Shown in pieces: positions 14,601 through 26,500 of a stretch of 64,000 nt of DNA. Below the pieces are notes generated by a model. That model did not search any database. It worked only from the letters and a program-made list of their open reading frames with translations, and was not told the origin of the DNA. Position numbers and translations under genes: made by a program. Origin of the DNA: Micromussa lordhowensis (taxonomy: Eukaryota > Cnidaria > Anthozoa > Scleractinia > Lobophylliidae); contig OZ026599.1 in assembly GCA_964020085.1 (NCBI GenBank), forward strand, positions 28,975,533 through 29,039,532, read 5' to 3'. Each line of letters begins with the position of its first letter. The first letter of the stretch is position 1.

Positions 14601-15520
14601 CCCGCTCCAGCGGTGAAGAACGAGTCCACGAGTGAAGCGATCCAGTAAGGAGAAGTCTTCTCTGCTCCCCAAACGCGAGCCCCGCTCACAGGCTACTGCA
14701 AACCATACTATTTAAGCAGTGGAGTACTTTTGCCGTGTTTACATAGTCTCATCTTAACACGAGGAGGGTTGCGAGAATTCGAGACAGCTCCGCAAACCCG
14801 AGACGTAGTCGAGGGTTTGCAAAACTTTCGAGAATTCTCCCAACCCTCCAAGTGTTTACATAGGGCTATATAAACACGGAAAAAGTGCTCTATTGCTTTT
14901 ATACAATAATTCTCAAAAATACGCGCGAATCTAAAACGTCACAACCGTGTTTACATACTCTCATCTAAACACACATATCGACCAATGAGAGCGCGCGTAG
15001 TGGCTCAGTTATTTTATAAAACCGAATATAACAGACATCAATTTCTTCAAGGTACATGTACGATGTAATTCGTCTTTGCCTGTTGTAATCGTGGCAAATC
15101 TTTCAGAATATGTGGAAGGGTTGTAACAGGAAAGTCAGTTGTGATGAAGAAAAATAATGGTGAAAATTTGGGCTAATTGTGTAGGATAATAAAAGCAAAA
15201 TAATTAATAAGCAGTCGATGAGTAATCAATGTAATCAACACATAATTTATGTCTTTCGCCACAATGAGAGGAGTGTACAATAGTCTGGGCGTCAATTAGT
15301 TATCGATTGCGCAGCAATTTTTGTGAATGATCAGTTGATTACTCATTGAGAACGCATCTATTGCTGATTCTTGACTTTATGTCATTTTACAATCATCGAT
15401 TGATAACGTCTTGTTTCGCTCTTGTTCCAGGTGACCCCCCGCGTTGTGGATTCCGTGATGTCCCAGACTTCCTCGCAGCCTGTTGGCGTGGTCGCTCAGG
15501 GTGTTAGTAATATGGCCTAG
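1408..15520 (+). CDS. KDM6A: KDM6A/UTX-type histone H3K27 demethylase, C-terminal 19 exons
   Basis: Removes methyl groups from H3 lysine 27 in the nucleus, using Fe(II) and 2-oxoglutarate; in animals it works with COMPASS-like (MLL3/4) complexes. Exons: 1408-2685, 4122-4227, 5455-5525, 6283-6353, 6662-6725, 7213-7286, 7465-7539, 7651-7699, 8101-8200, 8948-9062, 9288-9310, 11062-11183, 11396-11438, 11577-11627, 12311-12401, 12776-12902, 13335-13448, 14065-14115, 15431-15520. They join in frame to 904 codons plus TAG. Order: Q/S/T-rich linker, conserved pre-JmjC block ([30 protein letters not shown]), JmjC domain ([73 protein letters not shown]), then the Cys-rich zinc module. Human UTX is about 1,400 residues; the missing N terminus with TPR repeats lies upstream of the window. 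UTX is preferred over JMJD3 because of overall similarity and the Q-rich linker, but an invertebrate single-copy KDM6 is equally fair. Confidence 0.94.
3030..3260 (+). mobile_element. Dispersed repeat fragment interrupted by a palindromic MITE
   Basis: Bases around 3040-3097 and 3210-3225 (TTTTACTCTCAC...CACCCAGG, then TGGTGTATAAATGGG) match the repeat at 38540-38600, where CACCCAGG-type and TGTATAAATG sequence are contiguous. Here they are split by a foldback element (about 3098-3209) with CCCGGGTTGTT and ACTGGGCCC ends and internal palindromic GGATAGCG/CGCTATCC blocks. It lies in a KDM6A intron. Confidence 0.65.
3267..3508 (+). mobile_element. MITE family A, copy 1 (GGGTTGTTCAAAGC ends)
   Basis: Terminal inverted repeats GGGCCGGGTTGTTCAAAGCC and GGCTTTCGAACAACCCGGCCC bound about 240 bp in a KDM6A intron. 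Related copies are at 21112-21356, 33074-33322 and 52329-52556. No transposase is encoded. Confidence 0.8.
3690..3871. mobile_element. Foldback MITE in KDM6A intron
   Basis: Left arm TAGACCACTTTCATAAATGG and right arm CCATTTATGAAAAGGGTCTA are inverted copies about 180 bp apart, with further inner pairing (GCCTTACTAACCTC / GAGGTTAGTAAGGC). Confidence 0.75.
5000..5399. mobile_element. Terminal-inverted-repeat element, about 400 bp, in KDM6A intron
   Basis: The left end (ATTAAGATGATTTCCGC, then TTCGAGCAATAATGGC) is an imperfect inverted copy, about 48 bp long, of the right end (5352-5399, ending AGCGGAATCCGTCTTAAT). No coding capacity. Confidence 0.75.
5577..6069 (+). mobile_element. MITE family B, long copy (GCAGGGGTTTC ends)
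   Basis: Short inverted ends GCAGGGGTTTCC and GGAACCCCTGC bound the insert. Internal sequence GGGCAAATTGACCGGTTGTG and TGTGAAAACCAGTCGCC recurs in the shorter copy at 49829-50008. Confidence 0.7.
8101..11438 (+). CDS. KDM6A: KDM6A JmjC catalytic core (exons 9-13)
   Basis: Exons 8101-8200, 8948-9062, 9288-9310, 11062-11183 and 11396-11438 encode the catalytic double-stranded beta-helix. The HxE pair of the Fe(II)-binding triad is in GHQENNN (start of exon 8948) and the distal His is in GVVHWVQ (end of exon 11062). All three metal ligands are present, so the enzyme should be active. The 23-nt exon 9288-9310 (encoding NNVNFLT) is very short but matches NNLNFLM of the vertebrate protein. The 1.75-kb intron after it contains nested transposons (9356-10778). 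Confidence 0.92.
9356..10778. mobile_element. Tc1/mariner-like nonautonomous element hosting a second insertion
   Basis: The outer ends are CAGTGGAACCCTG...TTATGGTCACC at 9356 and the inverted GGTGACCTTACAAAAGCGG plus TTCCACTG ending 10778. CAGTGG ends next to TA (TTA|CAGTGG) suggest a TA-target element. The inner part also resembles itself across the ends (GTTAATACGG; GTTTATACGACC). A separate palindromic element lies inside. No transposase was recognised. Confidence 0.6.
9530..10513. mobile_element. Palindromic element nested within the 9356-10778 element
   Basis: About 9532-9585 and 9617-9670 form one inverted pair (ATTGACTGAGTGGGAGGGAC against CCTTACTCAGTCAAT, with GGACGGGAAAATATTTGGCT inside). 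A second inverted pair, TATCATATGACC at 9678 and GGTCATATGATA at 10497, frames the rest. The 10365-10500 part has repeated GGGCCGTACG blocks. An open frame at 9802-10188 resembles no family I know and may be fortuitous. Confidence 0.55.
11628..12310 (+). other. Non-canonical GC-AG intron of KDM6A
   Basis: The exon encoding [17 protein letters not shown] ends at 11627 and is followed by GCAAGA rather than GT. Only this junction keeps phase 1 and connects to the acceptor TTTAG at 12310, giving Q-G-E-K-S-I-V. GC-AG introns are a known minor class, and a strong AAG exon end such as the one here is typical of them. Confidence 0.8.
12776..13448 (+). CDS. KDM6A: KDM6A C-terminal zinc-binding module (exons 16-17)
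   Basis: Exons 12776-12902 and 13335-13448 encode HYCAQCE followed by [25 protein letters not shown]. The two CxxC pairs match the GATA-like zinc-binding domain of KDM6 enzymes, which helps recognise the H3 tail. The last two exons (14065-14115, 15431-15520) encode a short, less conserved tail. Confidence 0.88.
14720..14893. mobile_element. Foldback element in KDM6A intron
   Basis: GAGTACTTTTGCCGTGTTTA on the left and TATAAACACGGAAAAAGTGCTC on the right are inverted, and GAGGGTTG...CGAGAATTC pairs with GAATTCTC...CAACCCTC inside them. Confidence 0.7.
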
Positions 15521-15747
15521 TCGCTGTTTTGATACTTTCCGTTTTCTTTTTTTGTACAAAAGAGGTATATTTTGTATATTGAACAGAGCGTTAAATTTGA
15601 GCGTAAATTTGAATCTCATGCGACCTGTATGATATTTAATTTAGCTAGTCCAATGTAATATTTCGTGTTTTTGCGCTGTGAATCTGGACATAGTTCCGAG
15701 ACTTTTTACTTCGCCCTCTGATGAGGTAGTCCATTATTCTTTACGAT

Positions 15748-16129
15748 TTTGGTTCTCGCAGGAGCCCATCACGACAGCGTGCAACTACTCCATATTCCTG
15801 TCACGGTGTTTTCACAGACCGATGTATTTTTTAGTTTGAATATTTACCTCATTAATTTACCTTACCTTAATTCAGACCCCCGCACGAACCTCAGTGACCA
15901 ATCACAAGCACGGACTTAATTTGTAACTGACGTTATCATTTCACCCGAAGATTAAGTCGATATGTCCAACTGAGGCCGCCATTTTTTTCCTCACCGATGC
16001 GCGCTCATGTAGACCGCAACGGACCTATTCGCGAGAAAAGAAGCCTAAAAATAGACCGGTCTGTAAAAATACCGTGACACAGGCTTAGTATAGGAGTTGC
16101 ACGCTCCTAGTAATGGGCTCTTGGTTCTC
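15748..16129. mobile_element. Terminal-inverted-repeat element in the KDM6A 3' flank
   Basis: The left arm (15748-15840: GAGCCCATCACGACAGCG, then CCTGTCACGGTGTTTTCACA) and the right arm (16050-16129) are inverted copies. The central GACCAATCACAAGCACGGAC recurs in reverse complement at about 62521-62545, so the family is dispersed. Confidence 0.7.
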
Positions 16130-18052
16130 CTTAACTGCTGACAACGGATTCGGAAAGCTTATTTTGTACATTGTATGACACATTCCGTCCCATTCTCACC
16201 TAATTATATATTTTAACCTCTGGAATCGCGAATTTCTATTCTACATTGACTGTCGCGTGACTCTTTGAGCCCGAATTGTAGAGCGTGACATAATGTCTCT
16301 CCCTGTGTTTTACAAACATAAAATCTTCCCCTTGTTTGTGATTTCTTTCTCTACTCCTCTTAGTCTCGTTCGATTTATGAGTTAGAAGTACGTCGTTGTA
16401 CGGTGGTTTATTTTTTTACCGCCTCTTTTTCGCATCTGATTTTTTTTAGTTCAGGACAAATTGAGAGGTTTATGGACTAATATGGACTAATAAACCTCTT
16501 AGGGCATTTTCACGTTTGAATTTGATAATTTAGGGAAGTACTGAAATGTCAAGGTCATAAACCTCTGTCAATTGTGGGAGTGAAAATAATGCCAAATCCC
16601 GCCTGTAAATTGTATTTTTGGCCCGGCTATAATTGCTATCGTTCGTGTAACGCAAAATTCTAAGAATATTTCGCCCTCCACTCTGATTTCCATGCGGTAC
16701 CTCATGTTACTCACACTCAATGTATCCTTGCACTGCGATCTCGTCTGTAAATATATGTAATACTTTGCACGCTTTCTAAAATTGGTCTACACAATTGTCA
16801 CTTGACCTCTGCTAATTTCTTTTAAGTGTGTTAATAATCAAACATGGCCTTTTGCCTCTTCGTGAAATGAAGTAATTACAATACGTGTTATACAACAAAG
16901 AATTTTAAATTGGTGTTCTATGTAGCATTTTATGATCATGTCTTCGTAAGGCTTCTAAATAAGCCTACATTAAGGTGGCAAAGAGTGACAGTCTGTCATG
17001 AGGCTGATGTGATTTGTGTTGTTAGCGCTTTTAAATCAATGTTATGACAGCAATTTACAATTTTCTTTTGGTGAAGCTGAAATATTGAAATTGAGATTCT
17101 GAAATGCAAAATTGCGCTGGAAAATGCGTGCAGTCAGTTTAGGAAATTGCTAGGAACAAATCGACCCAGACAGCCATGAAATCTTTCACTCTTCACCATT
17201 CATGGTACAAATGCATTTTCTTCATTGAACATAGCTGAAGAACCGTTTCATCAGCCTTGAGATATCGTTTCTTTCTTTTTTTAAGTAAGGAATATTTTTT
17301 AAGTAAGGAATATTTTGTCATCCATATGGATTTGAAGGAATTCATTCCAAAGCAAAAAAACCCGCTGTAATGCTGCGAAGAGAGGACCTGGAGACAGTGT
17401 TCAGCTCTGTTATTTTCACTCGTTATCTCGTAGTTATAACCATCGTTAAAACATTAATCATTTTGTAATGTTCATTGACTTGACGGCTACCAATCGCTCT
17501 TCTCTACATTGAATAATTCTCTAAGTACTCGGTAACATCACCGAGGTGAACAGTATCTTATTTTAATTACTACTTCACCTGAATCTGTTGTGATATCGAA
17601 AAGAGAAGTGAAACTGGCTAGCAGTGTTTGTACTTTTTCAGAGAAATTTGTCTAGTTTTTGAGATTACGTTCTGCCTTCCACTCCCAGGAGTTCCAAACG
17701 TTATCTCTGTTGAAAAAAAATTCCCGAAATTATATTTTGCACAGTATCCAAAAGATCGAAATTTTCAAAAATAAAAACACCTCGCATAGCACGACAAACA
17801 TTAACACACCAAAGAATTGTTCAGCAGCTTTGATTTGAATGGTCACACAGTAGGGTTTTACTCGTGGAGTGGAAGGGCTTTTGTTAGGAAATTTGTATTG
17901 TTTGACATGTGAAGCTCAATTGTAGGAATCTATTTAACATGTTGTAATGGTTTCATTCAAAGTAATACACGGTATGTCATTTTTCACCTCAGCTATCGAA
18001 TTAATGAAATGCCTTGCGCTGTGATATAATGCCACACTGTGGTGCTGAATGC

Positions 18053-18058
18053 AATAAA
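18053..18058 (+). terminator. Candidate poly(A) signal for KDM6A
   Basis: AATAAA in GAATGCAATAAAGATATTT, about 2.5 kb after the stop codon, with no intervening gene. An alternative signal near 16490 would give a much shorter UTR. Confidence 0.45.
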
Positions 18059-18271
18059 GATATTTATTTCGGTTACTTACAGTCTTGATATTTTGAGTAT
18101 TCTTACAGCGCGCCTATAAATAAACCTGAAGGTTCACGATTGACTCCTTTACTGCCTGAAATAGGTGTCGAATGGATCGGTCAAGAGAAGATGAAAGATA
18201 AGAGAGTTAATTCCCCATACAAGCCTTGTTCCCAAGGTAATCCCTATCAAATAGGGAGCTTAAGCAAAGGC

Positions 18272-18456
18272 GTTTTTGAGCGACGTACGGCAACCGGAAA
18301 TGAGACGTTTTCTCTTTTTACTCGCCTTAGCGCTACCACATTTGTAATACTAAGTGTCGTTACTCGTATAGAAACGATTTACTTGAAAATTAGAGCGCAT
18401 CCACTACCCAAAAATGAGAAGCGTCCACTTCCGGTTGCCGTACGTCGCTCAAAATC
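18272..18456. mobile_element. MITE with GAGCGACGTACGGCAACCGG ends
   Basis: A terminal inverted repeat of about 28 bp: TTTTTGAGCGACGTACGGCA at the left and TGCCGTACGTCGCTCAAAA-type sequence at the right, about 185 bp in all. Confidence 0.8.
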
Positions 18457-18464
18457 TCTATTTT

Positions 18465-18600
18465 TAGATCAAGTTCAAGTTCAAGTTCAAGTTTATTATT
18501 AAATCAACAAAATTTTACAAAAACAACGCTAACCCGCAAATAGCTGAGGCTAATCTAGGCGGGTAGCGAGTAAGACTGTTTAAAGAGTAAATCAAATGTT
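18465..18600 (-). mobile_element. 3' end of a LINE-like element with AAGTTC/GAACTT repeat tail
   Basis: On the minus strand this reads into TTGATTTAATAATAAACTTG and then repeated AACTTG hexamers, a typical LINE 3' terminus. Only the tail is present. Confidence 0.55.
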
Positions 18601-18644
18601 AGTGTTACATACCAGTAAAGAGTGAAACAAATGCACGTCTAGCA

Positions 18645-18646
18645 AA

Positions 18647-18701
<55 letters not shown>

Positions 18702-18706
18702 GTAGG
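18645..18706. repeat. TAAA tetranucleotide microsatellite
   Basis: About 15 uninterrupted TAAA units. Long minus-strand open frames here (LFIYLFIYL...) are only the translation of this repeat. Confidence 0.95.
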
Positions 18707-19239
18707 TAAATGAATAAATGGATGACTGCTGCCTTCAAAAGTATAAGGAGGGTCATAAATTCGCCAAGCTGGTGATGCGTAATTTGGCTCACGTGGATAG
18801 CACAGGTGGCTTAAGTTTACACTATTCTTCGTCCTCCAAGAAAACATCCGTGTGTCTGGCATTTTTACTAACAAATGGTGATTTATTTGAATGTAACTGA
18901 AAGCTAAACAATTTCATCCTTTGTTTAGTTTGCCAACATCTTCACGTTGTTTCTAAGGCAAATTTACTCTTAAATAAACTGGCCATTTTTAGTTAGTTCA
19001 GAGTTATTTCATGCGTTTTAACTTTTTCATGATCAGTAACACCAGTGATGACGTCATCAGACTACGCCCATGATCATGTGACTCATCCAAAAAATGTAAA
19101 GGCTCCCAAGCAAATAACTTTCTTGGGAGTTTTTTTCGCATATTTAATATTTTAATTTTAATGTTTATTACGCTATGCATAGATTTTATTTCATTTCTAG
19201 AAGGTCAGATTTTGAGAGATTTCAGATATTTTTATTGCT

Positions 19240-19950
19240 TTGCACTATTTACAAAATGATAACATTAACAACATTTACGAAGATTACATCAAATAGAAAA
19301 ATAAAAGAAAATATATAACATTACATGACCAAAATAAATGTGCTCAGTGACCAAAGTAGCATAGGCTTTCGTGTTGGTCACTGACACGTACCGAAACAAT
19401 CAACACGACATATCAATCAGTTACGCATAGCAAAATGGTAGAACAAATATAAGCTATATACAGGTTATACAGAAGATTGAGTGTTTAAAAGGTATAGTTT
19501 ACACTGACTGAAGAAGAAAGTGTACGGCAGTCTTTTAATATTTGTTGGAATAGTTTCCCAAAGTTTAGATGAAACAAAAGCGAAAGTAGAAGTCCCATAA
19601 TTGCATAATTGCATAATTGCACTTAATTTAACCACAAGTAATGGTTTCAGCATTGGATTGGCTAGAACCAACCTTAACGAACTGAGTGCAATTGTGAAGA
19701 TAGTTTTCAAACTAATCAAGGGGTATCCCAAGTGTGCCATAATGGTAGAGTGTTTTGACAAGAGAATCTCGTGGTTCACTGTATCGAATGCCTTTGAAAA
19801 ACCTAAGAAAACGCCACAGGTAACCAGCTTTTTATCCATTGCCTGTTTAATGGTATCCGTGATCTCAAGAATGGCTTGCTCTGTTGAGTGCCCTTTCCTA
19901 AAACACCACCACTTTGAGACAATTTTAAAATATTGAATTTTCTAAAAAAA
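19240..19950 (-). pseudogene. Decayed LINE reverse transcriptase fragment
   Basis: Minus-strand translation at 19465-19839 begins VTCGVFLGFSKAFDTVNHEILL, the RT motif of CR1/L2/jockey-type elements, then loses the catalytic core by internal deletion and resumes with a C-terminal region (STFAFVSSKLWETIPTNI). The YADD box is absent, so this copy is dead. Confidence 0.75.
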
Positions 19951-20544
19951 AGTCTAATTTTATGGAATGCATAGAGGATGTTTCCAACGTTGGCTTAAAA
20001 AAAACTGGATATAGTGAAAAGCTGCATTCCTTTGACCATTCCTTTCGGTTTACTAGTGTCCGCGATATCTATCGGTATTGTTACCCTATCAGCGCGTGCG
20101 CAGTTCACACTAAGATCAAAGGAAGCACGCAAAAGCCACACAGAGATGGTTTTCGTTTTCTTTTGCACTTATTTTTCTACTTTTCTGTTAGTTTGTTTTT
20201 GCTTGCACTTTTTTTGCTTTGCATTTTGTGGAACACAAAGAAAAAACATCTAAACTGTAATTGAATCTGCAAGTTGTTGAATTGTTTAAATTTTCCGCGC
20301 TTAGGCTGACGCAAGTAACCGGAACTGAAATTTCACATTTCTTAGCATCGCGCGCAAGCGCACGCATGAGTAAATTCAAGGCGTGAGATCCTGGGAACGA
20401 GAAAGCTGCGCGCGTCAAACGTCACAAAAGGCAACGAAACAAACAAACTGATGTCATCAAACAACATGCGTTCACTATGAAACAAACAACGGTTGGCGTA
20501 CCATTTGCATTTGAGATGAAGTTTCTTTGTGGCATGGCTGTAGA

Positions 20545-23500
20545 ATGAAGACTTTCTGGTTTGTATTGCTGAGTAGCCTTGCCATTTGTTTCTCTTCTGA
20601 CACCGCCGAAGGTAAGCAAATTTTAAACTTTTCTTTTTAACTAAATGTTAAAGAATTTACCAGAATTGAAGCAGCAAGCGCAAAGAGGTTGCATTCACTA
20701 CACGACACTGCAATGTTTACGAACAGTAACGCAAAGTGTTATTGCAGTGATGGTAGAAACAGGGAAATCCGCATATTTCAATTTCGTATTTACGTAGGCA
20801 CAAGTAAATAAATAAATTGCTAACTTCGTACAATCACTGACGGATTCATTAATAGCAACGAACTGAAAGCCTTATTTTCAGTGGTTCTCGCGCTTTAGAT
20901 GAGGACAACCATCGAAGAACCTTCACCTTATCGAAGAATCTTAACCGTAACCGTTGCGATGAGCCTAAATCAGTAGGCAAAACTAATTCTTTTTACCTAT
21001 AAATTATAATCCTAAGTCGCCGGTTAGCTTGCAGCGAGAGCCATTTGAAGTAAGGAAAGGTCAAGCCCTTTAATGCTGATCTTTTCATAAAACGTTTCAT
21101 ATAAAAGACGAGGGTCAGGTTGTTCGAAAGTCGGTTAGCGCATATCCAAGATTAAAAGTGAACCAAATATTACATTTTGCTTGTAAAAAAAATGTTTTGG
21201 ACTGCTTATTTTTTGATTAGTTGAGATTACTCTAGCTCGAAACTGAGGGACAGACAATAGAAACAGAACACCTCATGGAAAAGTTACGAAACTCGTCAAA
21301 TCAAAATTCTCACTAATTCTGGGTTAGCTTGGTCGGGCTTTGAACAACCCGTCCCAAAAAGAGAAATGAAAGGAAAGCTTTTGATGCAGTTTCCAGCCGT
21401 TTTCAAAACTTTTGTTTGGTCCTCTAATTTTTCTAAACTTTTAAAATCGATGTAATTCACTTCAATTACCGAAATTCGCTCAGTTTAATCAGCTTCATCT
21501 AACGCTGACTTCGCTGGTTGTTTTAAAATTCAAAATATTCTAGATGCTTGTTAGGAGCCAAGAAACCGGCTTTTTATTCCATTTTAATGGGTTAGCACTA
21601 TCAGGGCGAGCAGATCACAAAACACACTTGACCTAGTCCGAAGGCACCCAAGAAAAGTCCGTGAGGACGGCTTTATAACATTTCTGCGACAATGCAAAGT
21701 AGATTTTTCAGAATGCTCCAACAGTAATGTAAGTGGAAATATTCATAACTCTAAAAAATACGGCACAAAACTTAATTCGATGGTGCTCGCTGCAGCTAAG
21801 AGCCTAATCTGAATCGGACTCAGAATCCGAGGAATATACTAAAAATCTCAAATAAGAATCAAAACCTCAGCTTGTGGTAATTATACAAGTAATCTGTGGT
21901 GATTATCCAGTTTCGACTTCGTCATTTCATCGCTAGCGCAAACCATCCTTAGGCTAAACAATTGCAAGGTTTTTCTACCAAAGCGTTTATTACCACACAA
22001 TTTTGAAGTTTTAAGTTTGGTATGATCTTAGCGCTTCTCAAAGTAATTTGCTATTTTCTGCGAAACCCTTCCTTGAAGGGATATTATTGCCACGGTTCGG
22101 CGCATGTGCAAGCTATGATGTGGTCCATCGGTCCATTGACTGGTCCATTGAATTCCATTCTTTATGAACCAATGAGATACGAGTAGATAGCTCGTATGTC
22201 CGGAACTATTGGGCTAAATAACAAATTCGATGTTCAATACTGAATTCAATTTTTTTTGTGCATAAATCCATTTACATCTTTCTTGAATTTTAGGCATCTG
22301 TAATTCTGCCAACTTTCGTGTAAGCGTATGGCTACAAATGGCTATCACTCTGCATTCACAAAATTACAGTCTGTGCTTGCTGAAACATTTGTGGTGGATA
22401 CGAAAACGAAAATGTACTAATGAGAACTCCCACCTATGTCGCCGCGTTTTCGCGACTGACCGATAAATTTTTAATGGCAAATTTTCCGCAAGAGTCAACC
22501 GTACAAGCACACTTCAGATCGTTTTGTAAACAATGACATTGAAGGATTTGCGTTGTAGCTTACACATGCGCCTAGCCGTGAAATCCTTCCTTAAAGTTTT
22601 TTTTGTTTGCTATTCTGCCTATTCTAGGACGCTTTGTGTTCGCTTATGACACTTCAATCGCTACAGAAGGATCTAATGCCACGTTTACCTGCCAAGATAC
22701 AGAAAGAAAATTGCCACTAAAAATAACCTGGTCATTTCAAAGTGCCTCTGTTGGTCGCGCGTTATATGAAAACGGCTCCATAGCTGTGGGCATCAATATA
22801 CATAAATACCAGCTATTAAACGCATCGACAAAGTTGCAAGTTACTGATCTTAAAGTCAACGATACTGGTAATTACACGTGCTGCATTGAAGGAGAAAATG
22901 GTGAAACCCTTTTGACTGCGACAGCCACCTTATTTGTGAAAGGTATTTACGTATTTTTTATTTCTCCATTTGATGATGTGAATACATTATTGTTAAAAAT
23001 AAAGCACAGTGAAATTAATGGGGAAAGGGCAAAATAAAGTGTTACAGACTGTACCACTTATGTTGCTCAGATAGGTCCGTAATGTTCGGCTATCGGTGGA
23101 AGAAGTATTCTCTTTTATTATACCGTCAAGGAGATGTAGAATTCTCCTTACGCGCTACGTCTGTCTAGGATTGATTTTCGAGGGCAAGGCGAGCTTGTTG
23201 TATTTTGTAGAAATTAAAGCGGACATGTACTCGGTCACTCGGTTAGTTAGTCAGTTAGACAGTCAATAAAGGGGGCAAGTTTCAAAAGAAACTGTGGTGC
23301 TGCGTCGGTGGGAGTATTATAAGATAATTTGGTTTTATCAACTGGGTTGATAATGTGAATTGGCCACCGTAAAGAGATTCGGAAGCTGACGTTTCGAGCG
23401 TTAGCCCTTCGTCGGAGCGAATCTGGTAAGAATCTGTCTGTCAGTCAAACTGAAAGTATCAGAACTTCCCGTAAGTACGAAGGAGATCGATATGAAACTG

Positions 23501-26500
23501 ATATTATAATGCCGATATTTTTTCTCTCCCATATTGATTATTGTTGTGTTTTCATTTACCAGCAGGAGTTCTTTCTATAGCTTTGAACAATATTCATCCA
23601 TCGCCATTTCCTGCTTTGAACTTGTCAACTTTGATGGAGAGAACTCCTTTATTACCAAAAAGTACTGAAGCGACAATCTCCGCAAATCAGCCCTGTGGGA
23701 GCTCATTCAACAACACAGGTATAGTTTCAAATACGCTGATAGCGTACTTTGGGTCAAGCTTCTGACAAGAACACGCATTGAATTGCATCCCAAAGGGAGT
23801 GCTGGAGAGAGTGTCAAATCCCTCCTTTTCCTTGACAGAAGTGTAGTCTCATTGGAAGACACACTGTTTGGAAGGCGAAACAGTGTATGTTTTTAAAACA
23901 AAATTCTGATGTGTTGTCGCCGTTTATTCATTTGCAGTTTCTTTTAACGAAAGAGAAACATCGCCCGGTTTGATAAAAGTTGAAGAAGGAGACAAACTCC
24001 AACTGAAGTGCAGTTATTGTGTAAGATCATCAACGGAGAATTCTACCTTGTCTTGGTACAAAGATGGTCTCGTGGTTAGTCAAGGAATCAAGAACCACAG
24101 CGCTGTTTTTGGTGTTCCTGTGGTGCAGCATAAAAGAGACGAAGGACTTTATAAGTGCGTGGTTACTTACAACAAACAAAACATTTCAAAACTCATCACT
24201 GTTATTGTAAAGGAAGGTGGGTTCTTTAGAATTTGTTTAGCCTGCAGTGCAGGCGTTATTTTGGAGCGGAACGCTAGATAACAAATCAGGTTTTCGATGC
24301 CGCCATCTTGGATGCTTGATCGGTAGAGGATTGGAGCAGAGGCGAGGTGGGGGCGGGGGAACTTAACGCCTACTCCTTCGGGAAATATTTCCTCGTCCCA
24401 AGCCTCCACAGTTACCAAATCCAAGATGGTCTGGCCTAATACGAAAATGTACACTCGCGCGTCCAAAATACGCCTGCACTGCAGACTAAAATTTGTTTTA
24501 AAAACACGCATTAAATGAGCTGCATCTCGGTTTGCGCATCTTGAAAAGCTTAGCCTAGATTTTTCAAGTTCGTCGTTTGTCATCCGTGTCAATCTTCTCC
24601 GTGCGTATCCGTCCATGTTTCTTTATAGTTTATTATGATCTCTTTGGTGTTTTTCTATCTTAGTAAACTACTATTGTAAGGTTTTCATCAACTTAAAGAT
24701 AATTTTGTACGTGGCCAAAATAACTCAACCAACCGTGACTGAACTACTTTACTTAAGGTGGGGGTTTACCTGAATTAAAGTGAAATTTGAGGAAGTTTAA
24801 AGAGAGATTGAAAGGGGGAGAAAAGGTTATGGAACACCACCAGACAGTTGCCCGACCCCACAATGGCACTCGGGTTGTTAGGCAACTGTTTGGTGTGTAT
24901 CTATCAATTTTTAACTTCAAACTCTAATTTTAAAACAACACCAAATCTTCAAAATTTCCTATTTCCATAAATTTTACTAATCCTTTGAGAAAAACTATCT
25001 GTCTCCAAATAAACCTAAAAATCACCAAAAAATTTACAAAACGGCGCAAAACATAGATGTGTGTAATGAGTGAACAGATTCTTGATTGCTTGAAACGTAA
25101 ACGAGATATTTGCATTAAGAACATAATACCAAGCCAAAATACGGCTTTCAGGTGGACCCCCGCCTTAAGCGAGGGGAGATTGCATGACAAACATGGAGTT
25201 CAAGTTTAATAACTTCTCGATAATTTCAAGGGATACGGTGTAAGTACTACAATAGCAGATTTGCACATTGTCGTCATTTGACTACAACCACCAGAATTCC
25301 TTTTGTTTTTGCTTTATTAATTAAACCGCGCAGCCGTAGGCTGGGCGGTTTCTTGCTTTGCACTCGGTTTATTTTTTTAACCGCGCGGCCATGGGCCGAG
25401 CGCGGTTCTTGCTCTGCACGGGGTTTATTTTTATTAACCGCGCGGCCATGGGCCGAGCGCGGTTCTTGCTCTGCACGGGGTTTATTTATTTTTTTTTTTG
25501 TCATGTCGGAGAGCTGAACCAGCTCTCTGCTCGGCCAAACTTTGAATCACGCAACCGGTAATGTTTATTCGCCGAAAAAAAAGCTGTTGAAATATTACCA
25601 CAAGGACATTTGCAAGGATAAATAATGTAATTTAGGACCTGTTGCTGGCTACTAAGGCTGAAATTACCTAGAGTTAGGCTGTATTTTCGTTTTGCTGGCA
25701 TGTTCACTTTCGAAGGGAATATTCAATGCGCTAAAGAAACGTCTGGCGTCAGCCATGGAATGCGCTGACGGTGATAAATAAGACCGTATTTACTGTAATG
25801 CCCATATGGTGATAAATAAGATTGTGTTTACTTCGCCAGAAGCAATGGTGGAGTTTTCTGGGAGAAAAATAAAACCTCGGCGCTCGTCAAAACCCTTTGA
25901 ACATATGCAAACATATATTCTCCTCCGAGCTACGGGTAAACAAAATCTCCGATTACCAATCACGCAACCACGCCATGCAAAGAATGTGAAATAAAATCTC
26001 TTTCAATACAGGCACTGAGCCAACTTTGAATCACGCAATCTCTATTGTTTCCAATGGGTAATGTTTACTCGCAAACGGTTGTTGTTTTAAAAATACTTAG
26101 AAAACAGTTAAATTTTAAAAGCGCGGTTATAAGATCTAAAAGATCTTCTTGTTTTTTTTTTTGTCATGTCGGAGAGCTGAACCAGCTCTCTGCTCGGCCA
26201 AACTTTGAATCACGCAACCGGTAATGTTTATTCGCCGAAAAAAAAGCTGTTGAAATATTACCACAAGGACATTTGCAAGGATAAATAATGTAATTTAGGA
26301 CCTGTTGCTGGCTACTAAGGCTGAAATTATCTAGAGTTAAGCTTTATTTTCGTTTTGCTTGCATGTTCACTTTCGAAGGGAATATTCAGTGTGCTATAAA
26401 AGGAACGTCTGGCGTCAGCCATGGAATGGGCTCACGGTGATAAATAAAACCGTATTTACTGTAATGCCCTTACGGTGATAAATAAGATCGTGTTTATTTC

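Larger units (their letters stand above)
15521..18080 (+). other. Probable long 3' UTR/flank of KDM6A
   Basis: No coding frame is seen between the KDM6A stop and a good AATAAA at 18053-18058, followed by a T/G-rich stretch. Another AATAAA lies near 16490, so the true end is uncertain. An inverted-repeat element occupies 15748-16129. Confidence 0.45.

Noticed and set aside
18592..18874. Hydrophobic minus-strand proteins rich in LFIYLFIYL
   Set aside because: Pure translation of the TAAA microsatellite.
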